Source: JAGQLF01 sp964437465 (GTDB lineage Bacteria; Patescibacteriota; Dojkabacteria; J137). Taken from it: DNA of 56,580 bases. The notes below the pieces were generated by a model, which saw nothing but the letters and a program-made list of their open reading frames with translations, ran no database searches and was not told the DNA's origin. The DNA lies in contig CAYTGI010000009.1 of assembly GCA_964437465.1 (NCBI GenBank), forward strand, positions 1-56,580. The letters run 5' to 3'. Shown one piece after another: positions 42,841 through 51,056 of the stretch (positions within the stretch are counted from its first letter, which is position 1; the number at the start of each line of letters is the position of its first letter). The position numbers were made by a program, and so were the translations under genes.

Positions 42841-43977
42841 CTAATTTTGTTTATAGTGATTCACATAAATGTCTATTGTAGTAGCTAGAAGAATCATAAT
42901 TACTGGACCATAGATAAATCCAAGGAAACCAAAAACTTGTAAACCTCCAACAATCCCGATAAGTGTTAATGAGGGATGAATATAAGCTTTTTTAGAAACT
43001 AACATTGGTCTTAAAATATTTTCAGATGAAGTAACTATAAATAGATTTCCAAGAAGGACTATTATTGAACCTACAATATTTCCAGATAAGGCAAGAGCTA
43101 TTACAATTGGCCAATTCACTATTGCTCCTCCGTTTGGAATAATTGAGAAGAATGCACACAGGATTGACCAGAAAAGTATATAAGGTACACCAGCGATCCA
43201 GTAAAGTATTCCACAAATAATTCCTTGAACTATAGCAATAACAAAAGTTCCTTTAACCATATCGTTAGACATTGCTTCGATCTTTTGAAGGTAAAGGCTA
43301 TCGATTTTATTATCTAATGGACTAACTTTTAGAAAGTATTCTTTTAATTTATCTTGTGTTGGGATTAATGTTGATAAAATAATAATGAACACAATTAGAT
43401 TCGTAATAAATATTGGAGTATTAGCAACAATGTCCAAAGCTGTATTACCTACCCATCTTGCAATTGATTCTGCAATATCTCCAATTGCACTTTGGACCTC
43501 TTCAAGAGTTATAATCTCTTCGTCTTCAACAAAAGGTAGATCAACAAGTCTTCTATTTATATCATCGATAGTAGCTTGGACTTGAGTTTCAACATCACCA
43601 GTATTAATCTCTGATTCATAGCTATTTTGAGTGTTTAAGATTTGTTGAACCTCCTCACTATTTCCAGCAAATTCAGATAGATCTCTAATAAATACATTAA
43701 TTTGCCCTATAGAGATCAATAATATTATTATAAAAGGAATCACTAAAGATAGAAGAATAGCTAACATTGTTCCAGGTAAAGCCAAACTCGTTCTTTTTAT
43801 ATGAGTTTTTAACCATCTATAGACAGGTTGAAAAATACTAGAAATTAATAGGGCTAGAATTAGTAATGAAAACAGTGGTCGAAAGACTGTAAATGACAAG
43901 TAAGCAACACCAAGAAAAATCGCATAAAAGAATATTCTATTTTCACTGTTATCTTTTCTTCCTAGGTTTAAATTCAT
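42841..43977 (-). CDS. AI-2E family transporter (PerM-like) membrane protein
   Basis: 378 residues with about eight membrane helices. Family landmarks: an N-terminal helix pair (IFFYAIFLGVAYLSFTVFRPLF), VYRWLKTHIKRTSLA, the later YIAGVPYILFWSILCAFFSIIPNGGAIVNWPIVIALA-type segment (glycine/proline-rich) and PMLVSKKAYIHPSLTLIGIVGGLQVFGFLGFIYGPVIM. Family members export small molecules or act in Na+/H+ exchange; the substrate here is unknown. TATAAT is 5 nt before the ATG. Confidence 0.9.
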   Translation of the reverse strand: MNLNLGRKDNSENRIFFYAIFLGVAYLSFTVFRPLFSLLILALLISSIFQPVYRWLKTHIKRTSLALPGTMLAILLSLVIPFIIILLISIGQINVFIRDLSEFAGNSEEVQQILNTQNSYESEINTGDVETQVQATIDDINRRLVDLPFVEDEEIITLEEVQSAIGDIAESIARWVGNTALDIVANTPIFITNLIVFIIILSTLIPTQDKLKEYFLKVSPLDNKIDSLYLQKIEAMSNDMVKGTFVIAIVQGIICGILYWIAGVPYILFWSILCAFFSIIPNGGAIVNWPIVIALALSGNIVGSIIVLLGNLFIVTSSENILRPMLVSKKAYIHPSLTLIGIVGGLQVFGFLGFIYGPVIMILLATTIDIYVNHYKQN

Positions 43978-43982
43978 AAATT

Positions 43983-43988
43983 ATTATA
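43983..43988 (-). promoter_or_regulatory. -10 box 5 nt before the AI-2E family gene
   Basis: Minus strand TATAATAATTTATG. Confidence 0.55.
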
Positions 43989-44013
43989 TTCAAAAAAGGG
44001 AGAAAAAACTAAT

Positions 44014-44571
44014 TCATTGCTCATCCAAATTTAATCCTGAAATTCTAAATAACTTTAACTCTGCTACTTGTATAGGATGTAATATTACCATCTCTTCAAT
44101 ATTTTTTATAAGCTCAACAGGATCTAGTTTATATGCTAGAAAAAGATTAGTTAAAGAAATTGCCGAAACAGGGCCAATTCTAAAAGAGGCAAAATGTTTA
44201 GAGTTAAAATGAACAACAATGTCTTCCAATGTCATATCATTAAAAGTGGAATTTCCATCTAGCCTTTCCAGTATTTCTGGATGAAGATTTATAGCAGATC
44301 TAGCTCCATTTTTTAAATGTGTTAAGGCTAAAAACATACTTCTATAGCTTTTCGCTTTATTATTGAGTAAAGCTTTTTGATCTTCGTTAATCATTATTTT
44401 TATTAGATCACCAAAATTGCTTACTTGGGCTTGTACAAGACTTCTTAAATCTTCGATAGATGAAGTTGATTCAGGAGATTTTTGTATTAAGTATTCTATT
44501 GGATCATCAGGTAGACTCATTTGTTGACCAAATTTTTCCAATATTATTTCAGGCTTATCCATTTGTGCCAT
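44014..44571 (-). CDS. Unknown helical protein
   Basis: 185 residues, soluble, mainly helical (SIEDLRSLVQAQVSNFGDLIKIMINED; MFLALTHLKNGARSAINLHPEI). No family recognised. Divergent from trhO with a 60-bp shared region that contains TATAAA and TATAAT elements on both strands. Confidence 0.65.
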   Translation of the reverse strand: MAQMDKPEIILEKFGQQMSLPDDPIEYLIQKSPESTSSIEDLRSLVQAQVSNFGDLIKIMINEDQKALLNNKAKSYRSMFLALTHLKNGARSAINLHPEILERLDGNSTFNDMTLEDIVVHFNSKHFASFRIGPVSAISLTNLFLAYKLDPVELIKNIEEMVILHPIQVAELKLFRISGLNLDEQ

Positions 44572-44631
44572 ATTTATACTTCGAATATTAGCACAGGTTA
44601 TTGTATAATTAATTCTGAAAGATTATAAATT

Positions 44632-45570
44632 ATGGATTACCAGATACTTTTATTCTACAAATATGTGAATATTGAAGACCCGGAGGAGGTTATGAATTCT
44701 CAACGTGAACTTTGTGAGAAACTTAAATTGAAATGTAGAACTATCATAGCAAAGGAAGGAATCAATGGGACTCTAGAAGGATTGATTGATAATACCGAGA
44801 GATATATTGAAGAGATGAAAAAAGATTCTAGATTTAAAGATATTCACTGGAAAAAGTCAGAAGGTACTAAAACTGGAGATGCATTTCCTAGAATTAACAT
44901 TAAAGTAAGGGATGAGATTGTTTCTTTAAATGTTGAAAATAGCGATGATGTAGGTCCGCTAAATAAATTAGAAGATGGTCGCGATGCTACTGCCCCATAC
45001 ATTACAGCTGATGAACTGCATGATTTATTAGAATCTGATGAAGAATTCTACATTATTGATATGCGAAATGATTACGAACATAAAATAGGTTTTTTTGAAA
45101 ACTCAATTCTTCCACCAATGAAGAATTTTAGAGAGCTTCCAGATTTAATAGAATATCTAAATGATTTTAAATATAAACAGGTAATTACAGTTTGTACAGG
45201 AGGAATTAGATGTGAAAAGGCGTCTGGGTATTTATTGAAAATGGGATTTAAAAACGTGAGACAACTATACGGAGGAATTGTTACGTATATGGAAAAATAT
45301 CCAAACGAGCATTTTAAAGGTAAGCTTTATGTATTTGATGGAAGAACTAAGATGGGATTTAGAGTTGATGATCCAGAACATGAAGTAGTTGGACATTGTG
45401 ATAAATGTGGAAAGGTTTCAGATAATTATATAGATTGTGCATATATTTACTGTAAAGGACATAGACATATTCTTTGTTGTGAAGAATGTATTCACCCAAA
45501 AGCAGGTGTTGCTTTTTGTTCAGATGAATGTGAGAAAAGATACTTTGAATTAGCGACTGTTAGTAACTAA
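44632..45570 (+). CDS. trhO: tRNA uridine(34) hydroxylase TrhO (rhodanese family)
   Basis: 312 residues. An N-terminal YceA-type domain (ILLFYKYVNIEDPEEV, AKEGINGTLEG) precedes the rhodanese domain with the catalytic Cys in VCTGGIRCEKA (about 187) and a C-terminal Cys-rich segment (GHCDKCGKVSDNYIDCAYIYCKGH, CCEECI). The family makes ho5U34 in tRNA with O2-dependent chemistry. The ending DECEKRYFEL is typical. The stop overlaps that of the convergent gene at 45567. Confidence 0.93.
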   Translation: MDYQILLFYKYVNIEDPEEVMNSQRELCEKLKLKCRTIIAKEGINGTLEGLIDNTERYIEEMKKDSRFKDIHWKKSEGTKTGDAFPRINIKVRDEIVSLNVENSDDVGPLNKLEDGRDATAPYITADELHDLLESDEEFYIIDMRNDYEHKIGFFENSILPPMKNFRELPDLIEYLNDFKYKQVITVCTGGIRCEKASGYLLKMGFKNVRQLYGGIVTYMEKYPNEHFKGKLYVFDGRTKMGFRVDDPEHEVVGHCDKCGKVSDNYIDCAYIYCKGHRHILCCEECIHPKAGVAFCSDECEKRYFELATVSN

Positions 45571-45919
45571 TAAACCGACTCTTCACAGGAATAGCTCGTA
45601 CCCTGCACGTTACTTAAAGTCTTATTACAATTTTTTAGACAATCATAATTCATATTCTCTCTAGAATTTCCGCGTTCTTCAAATACTTCAATCATCTCAT
45701 TAATCCATAGCACACATTCTCCTCTTGAATTAAATGGTTCAGATTCAATAATGTCTAANNNNNNNNNNTGCTATTAGGATAAAAAATACCAATATAATTC
45801 GCATCATGCCTGTTTAATGAGAATAGCAGGTAAACTGCCCCGGTAATTACTAACAGTACTATTAAATATATCAAGAGACCTCGTTTGTGTGTTTCCTCTT
45901 CGACAAAGATGTGTGACAT
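45567..45919 (-). CDS. Unknown membrane-anchored Cys-containing protein, interrupted by assembly gap
   Basis: On the minus strand, ATG 45919 begins MSHIFVEEETHKRGLLIYLI with a membrane helix (about 14-33), then the sequence enters the N run. Beyond it, an open frame reads SRGECVLWINEMIEVFEE, with more Cys (YDCLKNCNK, SYSCEES), to a TAG at 45567-45569. It shares the CTAA stop overlap with trhO. It is probably one exported Cys-rich protein of unknown full length. Confidence 0.6.
45759..45768. other. Assembly gap (10 N)
   Basis: Ten Ns within the minus-strand gene at 45567-45919. The true length is unknown. Confidence 0.95.
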
Positions 45920-45941
45920 AGAGTAATTGTAATTAATACGA

Positions 45942-45971
45942 TTGTTTTATTTTACCTAAATACGGTATAAT
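45942..45971 (+). promoter_or_regulatory. tRNA-Glu promoter TTGTTT-18-TATAAT
   Basis: -35-like TTGTTT at 45942-45947 and TATAAT at 45966-45971, 16 bp before the mature tRNA. Confidence 0.65.
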
Positions 45972-45987
45972 TTCCGAGCACATTAAA

Positions 45988-46059
45988 GGCCCTATAGTAT
46001 AACGGTTAGTACGCCAGGTTTTCATCCTGGTAATCCGGGTTCGATTCCCGGTAGGGTCA
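45988..46059 (+). tRNA. tRNA-Glu (anticodon TTC)
   Basis: 72 nt. Acceptor arms GGCCCTA and TAGGGTC (one G-T pair), D arm AACGGTTAGTAC, anticodon arm CCAGG-TTTTCAT-CCTGG (anticodon TTC), T arm CCGGGTTCGATTCCCGG. No encoded CCA. Fragments resembling its D and T arms recur downstream (46119, 46300, 47361, 50143). Confidence 0.95.
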
Positions 46060-46118
46060 TTTTTATTTTTTTAAAGTGAGTAGTTAGTATTTACATTCTA
46101 TTCTAAAAACTAATTAAT

Positions 46119-46317
46119 AACGGTTAGTACACCGGGTTTTTCAGCCTCCGCAATAAGCTGCGGCTGATCACCCGAAATGATAATGGAGGGTGACATCCCG
46201 TCAATCGGGGTTCGACTTAGATTTTCTTTGTGAGTGTGCGAACAAAATAGAAAATCAAGATACTTAATTTAGAAAATGGTTACATTTTCTTAATGAAGTG
46301 ATTCCTTGCAGGGTCAA
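46119..46317 (+). pseudogene. Split tRNA-Glu-like remnant
   Basis: AACGGTTAGTAC (46119-46130) repeats the tRNA-Glu D arm exactly and is followed by ACCGGGTTTTTCA, close to the real anticodon arm. The stem CGGGT/ACCCG then encloses a strong hairpin (46141-46167) instead of a normal loop. A second piece, GATTCC..G.AGGGTCA (46300-46316), matches the tRNA-Glu 3' end at most positions about 155 bp later. It looks like a duplicated tRNA gene interrupted and decayed. It cannot fold into a normal tRNA. Confidence 0.5.
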
Positions 46318-46332
46318 ATTTTTAAAAGTATC

Positions 46333-46897
46333 ATGATAAATCTGCTTAAACAATTTTTCTACAGAAGAGAGATGACATACAAAATAGCAAAAATAAAAAA
46401 GGAGAATATAGCTGAAATAGTTGGTAATTTGGATAATATAAGCAACAAGCAGAATAAAGAACTTGGAGCTTTCGTGAAAGTGTTAATTTGTAATTCAATA
46501 ATTGAGCTTGGTGGTAGGATTATGTTGGCTGAAGAATCTGCCTCAATACCTAATAAAGGTCTGCACGATAAAGCAATAAGGAAAATGTTAACGGTTATGG
46601 CTGAGAAAACAGGAAACCCCAACTATAAAAATAAATAAAAAGAAATTTATTGCGTATCGAAATGGCCTGGCTCACATTTTAGTACCTGGGGGTAAGTTTG
46701 AAATCGGCGAATCCAATATAAAAAAACATTTTACTATTTCGAATGACAAATTATTCGTGAATGATGAAACTTTAATAAAAGACTTAAAATCCACTTTTAA
46801 AAAAATACTTTTTAAAGGAAAAAAATACTATCTACTCATTGTTTCTCAAAACGACCCCGACGTAATCGATTGGAAAGTAGTAAGCGATTCAATTTAA
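46333..46897 (+). pseudogene. Unknown island gene, probably frameshifted
   Basis: ATG 46333 gives 101 residues (MINLLKQFFYRREMTYKIAKI..., alternative start 46372) ending at 46638. An overlapping open frame, shifted +1 at a CCCC run (46617-46620), continues from 46592 as FIAYRNGLAHILVPGGKFEIG to a stop at 46895-46897 and has no start codon of its own. A single base change would join them into about 187 residues. No family recognised. It begins right after the tRNA-like remnant, in a region that otherwise shows decay. Confidence 0.45.
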
Positions 46898-47828
46898 TAA
46901 AAATGGATATTCATAAAAGACTTCGTAAAACTGTCAACTAGCAGCATATTGGCTTTAAGTATATATCTCTCGAATCCGCAGCAAGTAAAGGAGTTCAGAA
47001 ATACACTCAAACTACACACATTTTTCAACTAAAATTTTAGTAACCTCCAGATACATTATTGAATAGCTATTCTCGTCATTTTGAAAGTGTTCGATTCACA
47101 TGGGTCTAATCTACACTTTCGAAATATAATTTTTGCTATTTGGTACGATTAAAAATGAGCAAAAGAAGCCTCGTCAGAGATATTATGCAAAGGAGATTTT
47201 ACTAAAAAAGGCCGTGAGAAAAGTGAAATTGAAGAATGCGTTCTACTTACCTATTTAATTGTTAAAGTATTTGTCGAGTTAAAGTAGAAAGAGTAACTTA
47301 TTATATTGACGCAAGTGCAGAAAGTCATTTAAATCTATAACGCTTTTAAATATCTCAATTAGGGTGTTCGGCTCGACTTGTCGTTCCCTCATATTTGCCT
47401 CATATTCACTTCTGAAACAACCAGTTAGAAAAAGAATCCAGAAATCCACTAAAATTATGTTGATTTGAGACTAAATTTTTACGAATCTCAAAAATTGCTT
47501 GCTAAAAGCCATCGAAAGTGAATTTCACATATCTTTGTGATAAGTCCGCTTCCTCTCGATCATGCTTATATGTAGTGTTTTAGTTATGAAAAAACAGAAT
47601 GTGAAAGTTTTTAGCTTAAGTTAACTTTATATAAATTGTATAATTCAGAAGCTCGAACATATTTATCTAAAAAACAAGGAATTTTGAGAATTATTATCGT
47701 TTAATATTTACTTAAATACACAATTTTCTTGATAGTCTCAGTAAATTATGCATTTAATGGATGATCCTGGAAAATGATTTATTTAGAAATAATAGAATTT
47801 AAAATTCGTAGTTAATTACATAAATAAA
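46898..47828. other. Gene-free, decayed stretch of the island
   Basis: About 930 bp with no sustained reading frame on either strand. It holds GAAAGTGT/ACACTTTC inverted arms (47083-47090, 47113-47120) around a GTGTTCGATTCACATGGGTC segment that resembles a tRNA T arm and 3' end, and another such segment at 47361-47383. I see no integrase or transposase remnant I could name. Confidence 0.5.
47361..47383 (+). repeat. Left copy of 23-bp direct repeat flanking the glycosyltransferase gene
   Basis: AGGGTGTTCGGCTCGACTTG continuing TCG. It matches the copy at 50143-50165 at 20 of 23 positions and resembles the T arm/3' end of tRNA-Glu. It could be an attachment-site remnant. Confidence 0.55.
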
Positions 47829-50042
47829 ATGAATCAGAAAATTAATATAATAATACCACTATATAATGAAGCTAATAGAATAGGTGATACTTTACAACGT
47901 TTATTGAAATTTTTAAAAACTAACAAAAATCTAGATATAACGGTTTATCTTGTAGATGATGGGTCAGAAGATAATAGTGCAGAAATCATAAAAACCTATA
48001 CAAAAGATTATAATAATTTCATTTTATTGAGTTACAAAGAAAACAGAGGAAAAGGTTATGCTTTCAGATTTGGTGTCAAGAATTCAGAAAAAGCTGACTA
48101 TTATTATCTGGCAGATGCAGATGGATCTGCAAACTGGGACGTTCTTAATGACTTTCTGAATTTAATTCAACAAAATGACTTAGATTGTATTATTGGCTCA
48201 CGATCTTTAGATGAATCTGATGTATCAAGAAATTTTCTTAGTAGAAGCGTAAGTAAATTTAGTAATTTTTTAATTAGGTTAACTTTAAATATACCCTATC
48301 ATGACACTCAGTGTGGATATAAACTATTCAATAGCAAATGTTATAAGCATATCGTAAATCTACAAACAGATAGATTCGGTTTTGATTTCGAATTGGTAAG
48401 CAACCTACATCACTCAAATATCAAAATCAAAGAAGTAGGAATAAAATGGATAGATAAAAAAGGTAGTAGCGTTAAACCGACCGATTACCTAAAAACTTTT
48501 ATTGAACTTATTAAGATCTTAAATTTCAAAAGAGGTAAGAGCATTTATATTTTTATTACTTTCTTGTTAATATGTACATATCTTTTCCTCAGAATTCCAA
48601 GTTTATTTGAGCCTTATTGGTACGGAGACGAAGGTATATATGCAGCCGTTGCTAGTCAATTAATGAAAGGAGATCAACTTTATATTGATGCATGGGATCA
48701 CAAGCCACCTGGAATATTTATTTTGTATACAGTTATAGGTTATATATCTCAAATAACTATTTTCGATTACCAATTTTTACTACGTTTTTTTAATCTATTA
48801 TTTGGAGGGATAGTAATAACCAATGGCATGCTGCTGGCCAAACTTATGTATAATAAAAAACTAAGTTTGTTAGTTGGTATTATCCTAACTATATTGATAG
48901 GATCGCCTTATCTTGAGGGTAACATACTTAATGCAGAGAATGTTTTTATAGTTTTGACCTCACTTGGGTATCTAATATTTTATAGATACACCTATAAAAA
49001 TAAGCAGCTGACTAATAAAATTGCCTTTGTTATAGGGACTCTATTTGGAATAGCCATTTTTATCAAAATTCAGCCATTGTTTGAAATGTTAGGACTAATG
49101 TTGCTTGTATTAATGATAGGTTTGAGACATAAAATTGCCTTAAGAAGAATTTTTACATATCTAATAACCCTTTTGATATTTAGTATTATTCCTATATTTT
49201 CATCCGTTATATACTTCAAACTCCAAGGTAAATTGGACGAATTCGTATATGCCAATTTGACATATAACTTTTCATATGCGACGGGAAGTTCTTCACAACT
49301 GTTATCACCAACACTGATTATGGCTACATTATTTTTTCTATTTATAGTTTTATCCACAGGTTTATTTTTATCTAGAAAAATTAATAATAAATATTATTTT
49401 ATTCTTATTTGGTTGATATGTTCTGCTTGGGGTGCATCCCTGTCAGATCGACCATATGCCCATTATCTATTGCAGTTAGTAGTACCGTTAAGCGTATTTA
49501 TAGGCTTAATCTTTCATTACTCCCAAAAGATTGTTAACCGTTTGAAGCTAAGGAAAAACTTTCTACATTTAGTATTGTCTGCAGGGATAATTGTTTTTTT
49601 ATTAAATGTTTTTCCTATTAACAAATATGAGTTTGGGTACATTTTAAATAAGCGAGAATATTATTCAGCTGCATATAAATATATTGTCAAAGGGGATGAA
49701 GACAAATTTATGCCATTTTTCTGGTACTCAGAGAAAGAATTACATTCACTTGCAGAGTTGGTAAAAATTCATGGCAATGATATTTGGATATGGGAAAGCA
49801 ATAGTTGGTTCATATGGCTTAATAATTTGGAATGGCCAACTAGATACGTCGCAAATTTTCATATAGATGAAGAGAATAGTCTTGATGTAATAAATGATCT
49901 GGACACAAATGAAGTAGAAATCGTAGTTATAAAAAAAGAAAAACAACTACCTAAACCGATAGATAATTATTTAATATTAAACTATAAACTCATACAAAAA
50001 TATGAAAATTATTATGTATATAAGAGAACAGAATTGTACTAA
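47829..50042 (+). CDS. GT2 glycosyltransferase fused to GT-C (ArnT/PMT-like) membrane transferase
   Basis: 737 residues. Residues 1-235 are a polyprenyl-phosphate-type GT2 domain (IIPLYNEANRIGDTLQRLL, VDDGSEDNSAEI at about 44, DADGSANWD at about 97, and DTQCGYKLFN). From about 240 there are 10-12 membrane helices with a GT-C first loop reading EPYWYGDEGIYAAVASQLM (about 261), whose D/E pair resembles the catalytic acids of ArnT/PMT enzymes, and WDHKPPGIF. I infer that it makes a lipid-phosphate sugar and transfers it in one polypeptide. AT-rich, and flanked by direct repeats in the island. Confidence 0.85.
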   Translation: MNQKINIIIPLYNEANRIGDTLQRLLKFLKTNKNLDITVYLVDDGSEDNSAEIIKTYTKDYNNFILLSYKENRGKGYAFRFGVKNSEKADYYYLADADGSANWDVLNDFLNLIQQNDLDCIIGSRSLDESDVSRNFLSRSVSKFSNFLIRLTLNIPYHDTQCGYKLFNSKCYKHIVNLQTDRFGFDFELVSNLHHSNIKIKEVGIKWIDKKGSSVKPTDYLKTFIELIKILNFKRGKSIYIFITFLLICTYLFLRIPSLFEPYWYGDEGIYAAVASQLMKGDQLYIDAWDHKPPGIFILYTVIGYISQITIFDYQFLLRFFNLLFGGIVITNGMLLAKLMYNKKLSLLVGIILTILIGSPYLEGNILNAENVFIVLTSLGYLIFYRYTYKNKQLTNKIAFVIGTLFGIAIFIKIQPLFEMLGLMLLVLMIGLRHKIALRRIFTYLITLLIFSIIPIFSSVIYFKLQGKLDEFVYANLTYNFSYATGSSSQLLSPTLIMATLFFLFIVLSTGLFLSRKINNKYYFILIWLICSAWGASLSDRPYAHYLLQLVVPLSVFIGLIFHYSQKIVNRLKLRKNFLHLVLSAGIIVFLLNVFPINKYEFGYILNKREYYSAAYKYIVKGDEDKFMPFFWYSEKELHSLAELVKIHGNDIWIWESNSWFIWLNNLEWPTRYVANFHIDEENSLDVINDLDTNEVEIVVIKKEKQLPKPIDNYLILNYKLIQKYENYYVYKRTELY

Positions 50043-50142
50043 ACAGAACTATCAGGCAAACTAATTAGTATCACCAGATGAGCAATTAATACTCAGATTA
50101 ATAAACTCATAAATACTTTTAAGGCTTTCGATAATTTGAACT

Positions 50143-50165
50143 AGGGTGTTCGGTTCGACTCGCCG
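50143..50165 (+). repeat. Right copy of 23-bp direct repeat
   Basis: AGGGTGTTCGGTTCGACTCG continuing CCG, then TGGGGTCAT, which extends the likeness to the tRNA-Glu 3' end (AGGGTCAT). See 47361. Confidence 0.55.
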
Positions 50166-50174
50166 TGGGGTCAT

Positions 50175-50210
50175 AATATCTCGTACACGAGATCTCGTCG
50201 AAGAGATATT
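50175..50210. repeat. Nested palindromes after the glycosyltransferase gene
   Basis: ATCTCG-TACA-CGAGAT (50178-50193) lies inside AATATCTC/GAGATATT (50175-50182 with 50203-50210). It lies in the 330-bp gene-free stretch 50043-50375 between the right direct repeat and the two-component promoter. Function unknown. Confidence 0.5.
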
Positions 50211-50318
50211 ACTAAAAAACTTATTCCCCATATCTCTTTGCTGGTTTATCTTCTCCTTGTTCGATTTATTGAGCTATCCTAGAATTCCTTGACAAACTAA
50301 CTAATTATTCTCTGTTTC

Positions 50319-50350
50319 TTCACCTTCACTTCACATAAATATTATATAAT
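50319..50350 (+). promoter_or_regulatory. TTCAY-repeat promoter of the two-component operon
   Basis: TTCAC-C-TTCAC-TTCAC (50319-50334), then 10 bp, then TATAAT (50345-50350). The repeats occupy the -35 region. The same arrangement recurs at 52208-52240, pointing to one activator, most simply the regulator encoded here. Confidence 0.7.
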
Positions 50351-50375
50351 TCATTTAGCTATAAATATAATTTTA

Positions 50376-51056
50376 ATGAAAATATTATTTATTGAGGACG
50401 AAGAGGATATTGCATATCCGATCATCTCATTACTTAAGGAACAAAATTATGAGGTGGACTATAAAACAGATGGTCAAGAGGGTTTACAGAATGCTCTAGT
50501 CAATGAATATTCTTGCATAGTGCTAGATTTAAATCTTCCCAACATAGATGGGTTGAATATACTTCAAAAAATTAGATCTGAAGATATTGATACACCAATA
50601 CTTATTCTTAGTGCAAGAGCTCAGCTCGTAAATAAATTGGAAGGATTTAATTTAGGTGTTGATGACTATGTGACTAAACCGTTTAATATGGAAGAATTGT
50701 TGGCGAGAATTGATGCATTGATTCGAAGAAGTAGTTTGAATAAAAGTATAAAATTAAAATTTGGTGAAAATATTCTTATTCCGAACAAAAATATGGTTCA
50801 GTCTTCTTCTGGACCAGTTTACTTATCAAATAAAGAAACTGCTTTACTTGAATACTTAATTAGAAACAAGTTCGAAATAGTTTCCGCAGAAGAGTTACTT
50901 GAACATGTTTGGAATAGTGAGATCGATACATTCACTGATACAGTAAGAACTACAATTAAAACTCTTCGACAAAAGATAGATGCAAAGAAAAAATATATAA
51001 AAACCTTTCGTGGTAAGGGTTATATGTTAGTAGATACCAAGAATGAAAAAAATTAA
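50376..51056 (+). CDS. OmpR/PhoB-family response regulator
   Basis: 226 residues. Receiver domain: acidic pocket EDEEDIA (about 7-13), phospho-acceptor Asp in VLDLNLPNIDGL (about 51), switch Ser in ILSARAQ (about 79) and Lys in VTKPFNMEELLARI (about 101). The C-terminal winged helix (about 125-222) contains LSNKETALLEYLIRNKFEIVSAEELLEHVW and TVRTTIKTLRQKI, then TFRGKGYML. It binds DNA as a dimer at direct repeats. Overlaps the kinase gene by 14 bp. TTCAY repeats lie upstream. Confidence 0.95.
   Translation: MKILFIEDEEDIAYPIISLLKEQNYEVDYKTDGQEGLQNALVNEYSCIVLDLNLPNIDGLNILQKIRSEDIDTPILILSARAQLVNKLEGFNLGVDDYVTKPFNMEELLARIDALIRRSSLNKSIKLKFGENILIPNKNMVQSSSGPVYLSNKETALLEYLIRNKFEIVSAEELLEHVWNSEIDTFTDTVRTTIKTLRQKIDAKKKYIKTFRGKGYMLVDTKNEKN

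Noticed and set aside
46119..46317. Second functional tRNA-Glu
   Set aside because: Only the D arm and a 3' end are similar, separated by extra sequence; acceptor and T stems do not pair.
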